NCBI GenBank assembly: GCA_023663915.1
Contig: JAMPGN010000027.1
Coordinates: 1-27,363, forward strand
Length of the DNA: 27,363 nt
Direction: 5' to 3'
DNA from: Eubacterium sp.
Lineage (GTDB): Bacteria > Bacillota_A > Clostridia > Lachnospirales > Lachnospiraceae
Below are positions 1 to 6,375 of this stretch, piece after piece. Within the stretch, counting starts at the first letter, position 1, and the number at the start of each line of letters is the position of its first letter. The translations under genes and the position numbers were made by a program. The notes under the pieces were generated by a model. That model did not search any database. It had not been told where the DNA came from and saw only the letters and a list, made by a program, of their open reading frames with translations.

Positions 1-284
1 TACAGTATGTGAAATATCCGATCGACTATAATATCGAGGCGATCAAGACATTGATCCGCAGGGCGATGGATATGGGCTTTTATGAGGGTGTGAACCTGTC
101 GCTGGCTTACTGTGACGACTGCGGGCATCAGGAGTTGGAAATGGATGTCTGCCCTGTCTGCGGCAGCCGCAACCTGACCAAGATCGACCGCATGAACGGC
201 TATTTGGCTTACTCGCGCGTGCATGGTGATACGCGCCTTAGCGAAGCGAAGATGGCGGAAATTGCAGAACGTAGGAGTATGTGA
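1..284 (+). CDS. nrdD: Anaerobic ribonucleoside-triphosphate reductase, C-terminal part (cut by window edge)
   Basis: This is the C-terminal end of the class III (oxygen-sensitive, glycyl-radical) ribonucleotide reductase, which makes dNTPs from NTPs in anaerobic cells. The frame is open from the first full codon at position 3, so the gene starts upstream of the window. Seen in the sequence: a zinc-binding four-cysteine module (CDDC and CPVC about 14 residues apart). The tail then has the NLTKIDRMNGYLAYSR pattern, a VHGDTR segment and a final SEAKMAEIAERRSM. In this family the zinc domain precedes the glycyl-radical loop; the usual RVCGY-type glycyl site is replaced here by a GYLAYSR-like segment, so the exact radical residue is unclear. 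The activase gene nrdG follows about 140 bp downstream, the standard arrangement. Assignment as NrdD is firm; details of the radical loop are not. Confidence 0.88.
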   Translation, partial: QYVKYPIDYNIEAIKTLIRRAMDMGFYEGVNLSLAYCDDCGHQELEMDVCPVCGSRNLTKIDRMNGYLAYSRVHGDTRLSEAKMAEIAERRSM

Positions 285-427
285 AAACAGCGAGGAAGAA
301 ACATGGCAATCCTGTTTACAGGAAGTGACATGTTTATGACGAGCGTCCATCATGAGCGAAGGCAAAGCCGTAGTGGATGAGGCTTTGCATGAAATGCAGA
401 GGTTTTCACATGGAGATGGAGAGTGAT

Positions 428-937
428 ATGCGATATCATAATATAACCAAAGACGATATGCTGAACGGCGACGGACTGCGGGTGGTGCTGTGGGTGGCAG
501 GATGTTCTCACTGCTGTAAGGAATGCCACAATCCCCTGACCTGGGATCCGGACGGCGGTCTTGCCTTTGATGAGGCGGCAAAGCAGGAACTTTTTGCGCA
601 GCTGGAAAAGCCGTATATCAGCGGCATTACGTTTTCCGGCGGCGATCCGCTCCATTCGGCAAACCGCCTGGACGTCCGGAATCTGATGGAAGAGATCCGG
701 CGTACCTTTCCGGATAAGACGATCTGGCTTTATACCGGCGACAGCTGGGAGGACGTTCTGCACTATCCTTTGATGAAATATGTGGATGTGCTGGTGGACG
801 GGGAGTTTATGATTGCACAGAAAGATACGAAGCTTCTCTGGAAGGGCAGCAAAAACCAGAGGGTGATCGACGTACCAAAAAGCCTGTCCCAAACAGACCC
901 CTCGAATCCGGTGATCTACTGTAAGGACTATGCGTGA
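428..937 (+). CDS. nrdG: Anaerobic ribonucleotide reductase activating protein (radical SAM)
   Basis: A radical-SAM activase that generates the glycyl radical on NrdD, using S-adenosylmethionine and a [4Fe-4S] cluster. The cluster motif CX3CX2C is visible at C26, C30 and C33 (GCSHCCKECHNP), preceded by an NGDGLR segment typical of NrdG. Further on are the TFSGGDPL segment and a WLYTGDSWE strand. I start at ATG 428 because the protein then begins MRYHNITKDDMLNGDG, as in known NrdG proteins, with GGAGAG just upstream, giving 169 residues, close to the usual 155-175. In-frame ATGs at 377 and 410 would add a cysteine-rich tail with no family support. It sits between nrdD and dut, 15 bp before dut, so the three are probably one dNTP-supply operon. 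Confidence 0.93.
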   Translation: MRYHNITKDDMLNGDGLRVVLWVAGCSHCCKECHNPLTWDPDGGLAFDEAAKQELFAQLEKPYISGITFSGGDPLHSANRLDVRNLMEEIRRTFPDKTIWLYTGDSWEDVLHYPLMKYVDVLVDGEFMIAQKDTKLLWKGSKNQRVIDVPKSLSQTDPSNPVIYCKDYA

Positions 938-952
938 GAGGAAGGAAGACCG

Positions 953-1387
953 ATGAAGACCATCAGGATCAAATATTTTACCGATCAAATAGAAAAGCTG
1001 GCTTACATTGACGGAAAGTCCGACTGGATTGATCTGCGCGCCGCGGAGGACGTGGTTTTACAGAAAGGCGAGTTTAAGCTAATCCCGCTGGGTGTGGCGA
1101 TGGAGCTTCCCGCAGGGTATGAGGCGCACGTCGTGCCCCGCAGTTCTACCTTTAAAAATTTTGGTATCATCCAGACCAATCACCAGGGCGTGATCGACGC
1201 TTCTTACTGCGGCGACAATGACCAGTGGTTCATGCCGGTCTATGCCGTCAGGGATACCGAGATCCATGTCAATGACCGCATCTGCCAGTTCCGTATCATG
1301 GAAAACCAGCCGAAGATTGTGTTTGATGAAGTGGAGCGGCTCGACAACGTTGACCGAGGCGGTCACGGGAGTACGGGAAAAGCTTGA
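953..1387 (+). CDS. dut: dUTP diphosphatase (dUTPase)
   Basis: Hydrolyses dUTP to dUMP and pyrophosphate, keeping uracil out of DNA and feeding thymidylate synthesis. All five motifs of the trimeric dUTPase fold are visible in order: DLRA (residues 27-30), PRSS (62-65), [10 protein letters not shown] (79-88, with the catalytic Asp and uracil-binding loop), DRICQFRI (108-115) and the flexible C-terminal RGGHGSTG (135-142). This last one stands in for the usual RGxxGFGSTG, with His where Phe is often found. Length of 144 residues is typical. A strong GGAAGG site lies just before ATG 953, and the gene follows nrdG by 15 bp, so co-transcription with nrdDG is likely. It is the last gene before base composition drops sharply. 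Confidence 0.94.
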   Translation: MKTIRIKYFTDQIEKLAYIDGKSDWIDLRAAEDVVLQKGEFKLIPLGVAMELPAGYEAHVVPRSSTFKNFGIIQTNHQGVIDASYCGDNDQWFMPVYAVRDTEIHVNDRICQFRIMENQPKIVFDEVERLDNVDRGGHGSTGKA

Positions 1388-1418
1388 CGGAAAACAAAAA
1401 CTTTCCTTTTTATTTTCA

Positions 1419-1447
1419 TTGACGTGGGGGCATACTCTGAATATAAT
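1419..1447 (+). promoter_or_regulatory. Consensus sigma-A promoter of the yefM/yoeB-type pair
   Basis: TTGACG (1419-1424) and a perfect TATAAT (1442-1447) are separated by exactly 17 bp, in the gap between dut and the antitoxin gene. It is the cleanest promoter in the window, and the expected start point (about 1454) falls inside the array of GTAC-centred sites described next. Confidence 0.8.
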
Positions 1448-1450
1448 AAA

Positions 1451-1480
1451 AGTACATGAAACGGTACCGTATTACGTACC
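1451..1480 (+). promoter_or_regulatory. Probable autoregulatory operator of the toxin-antitoxin pair
   Basis: Three GTAC-centred hexamers, AGTACA (1451-1456), GGTACC (1463-1468) and CGTACC (1475-1480), are spaced exactly 12 bp centre to centre. The middle one sits in a perfect 10-bp palindrome (ACGGTACCGT). They lie just after the -10 box, over the likely transcription start. From memory, E. coli YefM-YoeB represses its own operon through TGTACA-core palindromes arranged at a similar spacing. The match in core and phase supports the same role here, though binding is inferred. Confidence 0.6.
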
Positions 1481-1500
1481 TGATGAAAGGGGAGTAAAAA

Positions 1501-1839
1501 ATGATTGCTACAAAGCCCATTGATTTAAGGGCAAGGCTGAAAGATTATCTTGATTGTGCCTTTGGCGGTGAGCCCGTCATTGTTTCCCGAAAAAATAATC
1601 AGAATGTAGTTATTGTTTCCGAGCGTGAATATAACGAGTTAATGAAAGCAAGGCGAAACGCTGAATATCTTGCTATGCTGGATGAAAGCGAAGCACAGTT
1701 TAAAGCCGGAAACACGATTACTTTTACAATGGAAGAGCTGAAGGAAATGGAATCGGAGGACTGGAGACCGTCGCAAAAAATACTTGACTTTGAGCGTAAG
1801 AATCATATTAAAAGACCGGGAGTAACAAACGATGAATGA
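1501..1839 (+). CDS. yefM: Type II antitoxin, Phd/YefM family
   Basis: Antitoxin of a type II toxin-antitoxin pair; it binds operator DNA through its N-terminal domain and neutralises the downstream toxin through its C-terminal tail. The N-terminus shows the Phd/YefM fold pattern: IDLRARLKDYLD, then GEPVIVSRKNNQNVVIVSEREYNEL (residues about 23-47). The remainder is charged and helix-prone, as expected for the toxin-binding part. Length is 112 residues, a little longer than the usual 80-95. Start at ATG 1501 is set by the strong AAAGGGGAG site 5-6 bases upstream. The stop overlaps the toxin start by 8 bp, implying translational coupling. It has its own consensus promoter and a phased operator. 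Confidence 0.88.
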   Translation: MIATKPIDLRARLKDYLDCAFGGEPVIVSRKNNQNVVIVSEREYNELMKARRNAEYLAMLDESEAQFKAGNTITFTMEELKEMESEDWRPSQKILDFERKNHIKRPGVTNDE

Positions 1840-2095
1840 TCTTACTTTTGCCGGGAAAGGCTGGGAACATTATACCTACTGGCAAAATCAAGACAAGAAA
1901 ACATTGAAAAAGATAAATGCACTCATTGAAGATATACGCCGTAATGGGGTAATGCAGGGTATAGGCAAGCCAGAGCCCTTAAAACACAGATCCGGTTATT
2001 CGCGCAGGATAGACGAAGCAAACCGTCTTGTATATGACATTGACGAATTGCAGAATATAAAAATTATATCATGCAAAGGGCATTATGAAGAATAA
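1832..2095 (+). CDS. yoeB: Type II toxin, YoeB/Txe family ribosome-dependent mRNA interferase
   Basis: A small RelE-fold toxin that cleaves mRNA at the ribosomal A site when free of its antitoxin. Residues conserved in the family are present: W11, the W17-D21 region, IGKPEPLK (residues 44-51, with the presumed general base E48), SRRID (57-61), NRLVYDID (64-71) and the C-terminal GHY with H84 and Y85. All expected catalytic positions (Glu, Arg, His, Tyr) are intact, so the toxin looks functional. Length of 87 residues is normal. The start overlaps the antitoxin stop by 8 bp. A strong hairpin follows directly after the stop. It sits at the left edge of an AT-rich insert, typical for a horizontally acquired addiction module. 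Confidence 0.92.
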   Translation: MNDLTFAGKGWEHYTYWQNQDKKTLKKINALIEDIRRNGVMQGIGKPEPLKHRSGYSRRIDEANRLVYDIDELQNIKIISCKGHYEE

Positions 2096-2098
2096 GGA

Positions 2099-2128
2099 AT
2101 AGGAAGCTGTCTATTGGCAGCTTCCTAT
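2099..2128 (+). terminator. Perfect hairpin after the toxin gene
   Basis: An 11-bp perfect stem (AT plus AGGAAGCTG paired with CAGCTTCCT plus AT) with an 8-nt loop starts 3 bp after the toxin stop codon. It lacks a good T-tract on the plus strand, so it may terminate weakly, stabilise the mRNA end, or be a protein site. Position favours a 3'-end role. Confidence 0.5.
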
Positions 2129-2214
2129 AATAGTAGTTAGCGGCTGTTTCTTTGTCGACAATTCTGTATTTTGGTGATAGATGTTCATAAAACATAAATG
2201 ATGAAGGAACGATA

Positions 2215-2637
2215 ATGTCGAAGTTGGAAAAGACTACATACGTTGAAAAAGTAAATGCAGATGGTAAAGTGTATGAAATAAGGAAGTTCAAGTGCCCTAA
2301 GTGCGGAAATAAAGATTTGAACTATCAGGTAGTGGGTGAGGGAGCTTATACATCATCAAAGACTTTCTTTAACTTATATATGACAGGGATTATAAATGCG
2401 ACACACGCAATATGTCCAAAATGCGGAACGAGTTTTAAGACCAGAGAGTATCACCGTGTAAATAAAGGTACATATTGTGTACTTGCCGCTTTTCTTGGCT
2501 CTTTAGGGATTCATAAGTTTTATGCGAAACATACTATGGACGGACTTAAATATTTGGTGTTTTGTTGGACGTTTATTCCCGGACTTATTGCTTTCTTTTA
2601 TGATTTTTTTTGCGGCTTTATCTCAAAAAGCAGATAA
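2215..2637 (+). CDS. Zinc-ribbon and TM2-domain membrane protein
   Basis: A small membrane protein of unknown function. The N-terminal half has two CPKCG knuckles (C27/C30 and C67/C70) that together can hold one zinc ion in a ribbon. The C-terminal half is a TM2 domain (about residues 84-134): a first membrane helix with LAAFLGSLGIHKFY, then a short charged loop and a second helix ending in FFYDFF. The GxxGxHxFY pattern is the TM2 signature. Length 140. The start ATG 2215 has AAGGAA upstream. A possible promoter (TTGTCG at 2152, TGATAG at 2175) precedes it. It stands alone between the toxin and the FtsK-like gene in the AT-rich insert. Domain calls are secure; the cellular role is not known from the sequence. 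Confidence 0.8.
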   Translation: MSKLEKTTYVEKVNADGKVYEIRKFKCPKCGNKDLNYQVVGEGAYTSSKTFFNLYMTGIINATHAICPKCGTSFKTREYHRVNKGTYCVLAAFLGSLGIHKFYAKHTMDGLKYLVFCWTFIPGLIAFFYDFFCGFISKSR

Positions 2638-2702
2638 AAACGGTATGATATGGGTTTAGAAAAATAAGTGTATACAGAAAGAAAGGCTAGAAATAGCTAA
2701 AA

Positions 2703-4538
2703 ATGAGAAAAGTGAATAAAAAGTCAAGAAGTTGCGGAACAATATTTTTATTCTTTTTAATTATTGTCTTTTTTGTTGCATATTGGAGTGAGATAACAGG
2801 AGTTGCCGTTGTACTTATAGGAGTTCTAGCAACATATTGGCTGATAAAATATATCAAAAAAGATAAAGTCCAAATAGCGTGTGTCGAAAAGGCAGATATA
2901 GAGGAAATCAATACAGAAGATGTGGAAGATGAAAAAGAAGGACGGGAAAAAGAAAATGTTTTATCGATTCCTAATGTTGCAAAAGAAGAAAAAATAATCG
3001 AACAAGAATTTGATGGTAGGAAGGATAAAGAAAAAATTGTTTTAAAAAGTAAAAAGATAAATAAATTACAAGAAAAAAATGAAAATATATTATATAAATT
3101 TCCGCCATTAGAAATTTTAAAAAGTGGAAAGTATAGAGAGAAAGATAATTCAAATGTGGAATTAAAAGAAGCCACGCTGCGTTTACAAAAGATTTTATAT
3201 AATTTTGGTGTGCACGCGAATGTTATTAGTGCTTGTGCCGGATTACGAACGATGGATTTTGAAATACAACCAGAAGCCGGGGTGAAAATTAGCAAAATAG
3301 TGAATTTGAGCGATGATATAAAATTGAATTTTGCAGTAAATGATATAAGAATAGAAGCACCAATATCAGGAAGGGCAGCTATAGGAATTTCCATACCAAC
3401 TCAAGATAGAGCTTGCGTTTGTCTTAGAGATATATTGGAATCAAAAGAATTTCAAGAATTTCCATCTAATTTACTGTTTGCGGTTGGAAAAGATATTTCT
3501 GGCAAGATAATTATAGCAGACATTTCTAAGATGCCACATCTTTTAATTGCGGGAACGACAGGCTCCGGGAAGTCTGTTTGTATTGACTCTATAATTATGA
3601 GTATAATTTATAAAACTCATCCAAGTGATGTAAAAATGATAATGATTGATTCAAAGGGAGCGACTCTTAGTATATATAATGGAATACCACATTTGCTTAT
3701 TCCAGTAGTTACAAACGCAAACAAGGCTTCTGTTGCTGTCAATTGGGCAGTAGCAGAAATGGTAGATCGATATAAAAAGTTTAAGGAAAACAACGTTCGA
3801 AATTTGAAAGAATACAATAAGAAAGCTGATATTTCGTATTTAGGTGAAGGATTAAAAAGAATGCCTCAGATTTTAATCATAATAGATGATTTATCTGACT
3901 TAATGGCGGTTAATCCTAAAGAAACGGAAAGCGCAATTATCAAATTAGCGCGTATGTCAAGACCTGTAGGAATACATCTTGTTATTGCAACGCAGAGACC
4001 ATCAACTGATGTTATTACAGGATTGATGAAGTCTAGTATACCGAGTAGAATTTCTTTTAGTGTATTCTCTGCGATAGATTCAAGAGTAATTCTGGATGAA
4101 AAGGGTGCTGAGATGTTATCAGGAAATGGCGATATGCTTTTTAAACCGTTAGGGTATCCTCACCCGGTGCGTATTCAAGGCACCTATGTTTCTAATGATG
4201 AAATAATAGCTGTTTTAGATTTTATAAGGGACAATTCTATAGAAAATATCATTCCATTAGAAAATGATGGGTGTAACAGGCAAGGTGGAAATCTGAAAAC
4301 CGTCGATGAATATTTTATAGAAGCGGGAAAGAGTATTATTGAACAAAACAAAGCCTCAATAGGAATGCTGCAAAGAAAATTTAGAATTGGCTTTAATCGT
4401 GCGGCTCGAATAATGGATGATTTGTGCGAAGTGGGGGTTGTTGGGGAGGAAGAAGGAACAAAACCAAGAAGGATATTAATGACATTGGAAGAATTTGAAG
4501 AATATATAAGAAATAATGAAGATTTTGGAAGTTTTTAA
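2703..4538 (+). CDS. FtsK/SpoIIIE-type DNA translocase, short and divergent
   Basis: A membrane-anchored, ATP-driven DNA pump related to FtsK/SpoIIIE. Order of parts: a hydrophobic N-terminus with about two membrane helices (residues 13-50) instead of the usual four; a charged, lysine/glutamate-rich linker (51-150); the beta domain; the alpha/beta motor with Walker A GTTGSGKS (284-291) and Walker B LIIIDD (391-396); the IATQRPS motif (428-434); and a C-terminal winged-helix gamma domain (about 545-605, with LQRKFRIGFNRAARIMDDL). Length is 611 residues, short for a housekeeping FtsK (about 750-900). Odd points: the Walker B Glu that normally follows the Asp is Asp (D396), and the usual DPK after strand 3 is DSK. 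The ribosome site is weak. It is AT-rich like its neighbours, so likely an acquired paralogue rather than the main chromosome translocase; its DNA substrate is unknown. Confidence 0.85.
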   Translation: MRKVNKKSRSCGTIFLFFLIIVFFVAYWSEITGVAVVLIGVLATYWLIKYIKKDKVQIACVEKADIEEINTEDVEDEKEGREKENVLSIPNVAKEEKIIEQEFDGRKDKEKIVLKSKKINKLQEKNENILYKFPPLEILKSGKYREKDNSNVELKEATLRLQKILYNFGVHANVISACAGLRTMDFEIQPEAGVKISKIVNLSDDIKLNFAVNDIRIEAPISGRAAIGISIPTQDRACVCLRDILESKEFQEFPSNLLFAVGKDISGKIIIADISKMPHLLIAGTTGSGKSVCIDSIIMSIIYKTHPSDVKMIMIDSKGATLSIYNGIPHLLIPVVTNANKASVAVNWAVAEMVDRYKKFKENNVRNLKEYNKKADISYLGEGLKRMPQILIIIDDLSDLMAVNPKETESAIIKLARMSRPVGIHLVIATQRPSTDVITGLMKSSIPSRISFSVFSAIDSRVILDEKGAEMLSGNGDMLFKPLGYPHPVRIQGTYVSNDEIIAVLDFIRDNSIENIIPLENDGCNRQGGNLKTVDEYFIEAGKSIIEQNKASIGMLQRKFRIGFNRAARIMDDLCEVGVVGEEEGTKPRRILMTLEEFEEYIRNNEDFGSF

Positions 4539-4596
4539 AGAAAAGAACATGTATTATAAATTCATGCAATTTTAGTAAATTCTACTGGAGGAAGTG

Positions 4597-4695
4597 GTGG
4601 AGTTAAGTGATATAATACTTGCATTGGCATCTAATGATATTGGTGAAAAGGAAATCTTTCAAAGAATCATTGACATCAAAAATAAATGTTTCTGA
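4597..4695 (+). CDS. Possible very small ORF (32 aa)
   Basis: A 32-codon frame starting at GTG 4597, five bases after a strong TGGAGG site. The peptide is ELSDIILALASNDIGEKEIF and onward, with a helical, charged look. It may be a genuine short gene or the tail of a decayed one. I do not recognise it. An upstream in-frame stop at 4576 rules out a longer version. Confidence 0.25.
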   Translation: MELSDIILALASNDIGEKEIFQRIIDIKNKCF

Positions 4696-4728
4696 TCATT
4701 TAGGAATCAAAATATTTGCATAAGAAAC

Positions 4729-4776
4729 CTCCTTCCAAGACATACTATGGGAAACAATGGTAAGTCACGGAAGGAG
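4729..4776 (+). promoter_or_regulatory. Inverted repeat that could hide the germination gene's ribosome site
   Basis: CTCCTTCC (4729-4736) pairs perfectly with GGAAGGAG (4769-4776) across a 32-nt loop. The right arm is the Shine-Dalgarno site of the following gene and is followed by TTTTT. It could act as a terminator for the insert to the left, or as a translational control hairpin for the germination gene. The large loop makes either role uncertain. Confidence 0.4.
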
Positions 4777-4784
4777 TTTTTGCG

Positions 4785-6209
4785 TTGAATAATAATCAGG
4801 AAAAAATGACAACCTCGCTGCAGGAGAGTATGGAGTACATGAGGGCGCAGATGGCGCCGGATATCAGTTTCGATGTGGTCTACCGCGTGATCGAGGTAGG
4901 CGGCAGGCAGGCGTGTATTTATTTTATTGACGGTTTCTGCAAGGATGAATTGATGGAGAAGCTTCTGCAGTATTTCATTGATCTGACGCCGGATAAGATG
5001 CCGGAAAGCGCCTACGAGATGGCAAAGCGCGCTACGCCTTATGTAGAGGTGGACTTAAAGGATAAATGGGATGATATCATCTATAATATCCTTTCCGGCG
5101 TCTTTGCGCTGTTTATTGACGGCTACGACCGCTGCGTGCTGCTGGATTCCCGGACTTATCCCGCCAGAAGCGTTTCCGAGCCGGATAAGGACAAGACGCT
5201 GCGGGGCAGCAAGGACGGTTTTGTGGAGACGGTGGTCTTTAATACGGCGCTGATCAGAAGGCGGATCCGCAGCACTGAACTCCGCATGGAGATGATGAAC
5301 GCGGGAAAAAGTTCGCGGACAGATATCGTACTCTGCTATATGGACAACAGGGTGGATCATGCCTTTCTGGAAAAGGTGAAAAAGCGGATTGAGCATATCA
5401 GGGTGGACGCGTTGACGATGAACCAGGAAAGCCTTGCAGAATGCCTTTATCAGAGAAAGTGGTTCAATCCTTTCCCGAAATTTAAGTTTACGGAGAGACC
5501 CGACGTGGCGGCGGCGCAGGTGCTGGAAGGCGATATTGTGATCCTGGTGGACAATTCGCCCTCGGCGATGATTGTGCCGACCTCCATCTTTGATATCGTG
5601 GAGGAGGCGGACGACTACTATTTTCCGCCCATTACCGGCACTTATCTGCGGCTGACGCGGTTTTTGATCGCGATCCTCACTTATATCATGACGCCGACCT
5701 TTCTGCTTTTGATGCACAATCCGCAGTGGATTCCGAGTGGGTTTGAATTTATCATGCTGCAGGAAGAATCGAATATCCCTTTGATCGCGCAGTTTTTGAT
5801 TTTAGAGCTGGCGATCGACGGCTTGAAGCTGGCGGCGGTCAATACGCCGAATATGTTAAGTACGCCCTTAAGTGTGATGGCGGCGCTGGTGCTGGGGGAG
5901 TTTTCCGTCAACAGCGGCTGGTTCAACTCAGAGGTCATGCTATACATGGCGTTTGTCGCCATCGCCAACTATACCCAGCAAAACTATGAATTAGGCTATG
6001 CCCTGAAGTTTATGCGTATCATCAATCTGATTCTTACGGCAATCTTCGGGCTGTACGGTTATATCGCGGCGATTCTGCTGTTTATCCTTTCCATCGTCTG
6101 CAATAAGACGCTGTCGGATAAGAGCTATATTTACCCGCTGCTGCCTTTCAATTTCAGACAGCTGGCGAAACGGCTTTTGCGCCTGCGGCTGCCGGAAGCA
6201 AAGCAATAG
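4785..6209 (+). CDS. GerA-family spore germination protein (SpoVAF-like)
   Basis: Inner-membrane protein of the dormant spore, of the family that senses germinants or assists ion and DPA release. The N-terminal soluble half (about residues 1-280) contains the family hallmarks EPDKDKTLRGSKDGFVE (132-148) and NTALIRRRIRS. The C-terminal half (about 285-460) has several membrane helices with PNMLSTPLS in between. The wording of the EPD...RGSKDGF block and the lack of a gerB/gerC partner next door make SpoVAF-type more likely than a GerAA receptor subunit. TTG 4785 is chosen as start because GGAAGGAG lies 8 bases upstream; ATG 4806 would be about 29 bases from it. The 474-residue length is normal. 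Composition is core-like, unlike the insert to its left. It shows the organism forms endospores. Confidence 0.88.
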   Translation: MNNNQEKMTTSLQESMEYMRAQMAPDISFDVVYRVIEVGGRQACIYFIDGFCKDELMEKLLQYFIDLTPDKMPESAYEMAKRATPYVEVDLKDKWDDIIYNILSGVFALFIDGYDRCVLLDSRTYPARSVSEPDKDKTLRGSKDGFVETVVFNTALIRRRIRSTELRMEMMNAGKSSRTDIVLCYMDNRVDHAFLEKVKKRIEHIRVDALTMNQESLAECLYQRKWFNPFPKFKFTERPDVAAAQVLEGDIVILVDNSPSAMIVPTSIFDIVEEADDYYFPPITGTYLRLTRFLIAILTYIMTPTFLLLMHNPQWIPSGFEFIMLQEESNIPLIAQFLILELAIDGLKLAAVNTPNMLSTPLSVMAALVLGEFSVNSGWFNSEVMLYMAFVAIANYTQQNYELGYALKFMRIINLILTAIFGLYGYIAAILLFILSIVCNKTLSDKSYIYPLLPFNFRQLAKRLLRLRLPEAKQ

Positions 6210-6297
6210 AAAAGCGGCAATGTGGTTTATTTAGAAATAAAAATAGTTTTTGTACTTGTTATTTTGCAGGAAAAATAGTAAAATTGACGCAAAGGAA

Positions 6298-6337
6298 GAA
6301 CTTAATATTTAAGTTATGTGAATTAAATATTAAGTTC
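6298..6337. promoter_or_regulatory. 15-bp perfect inverted repeat upstream of the glycosidase fusion
   Basis: GAACTTAATATTTAA (6298-6312) is repeated inverted at 6323-6337 with a 10-nt gap; each arm also contains a smaller CTTAA-TTAAG dyad. It lies 40-75 bp before the fusion gene and just after a TTGACG (6284-6289), so it probably overlaps the promoter. Such a large AT-rich dyad suggests a repressor operator. There is no long stretch of T, so it is a poor terminator. Confidence 0.5.
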
Positions 6338-6375
6338 ATACATAAACTATAAATTGTGCAGGAGGGTACATATTT

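Noticed and set aside
1218..1523. 101-codon frame covering the end of dut and the toxin-antitoxin promoter
   Set aside because: It overlaps dut in another frame and runs through a consensus promoter and operator; Ser/Thr-rich with no ribosome site.
5055..5717. 220-codon minus-strand frame opposite the germination gene
   Set aside because: Antisense shadow; the plus-strand frame has the GerA-family EPD...RGSKDGF block and membrane helices.
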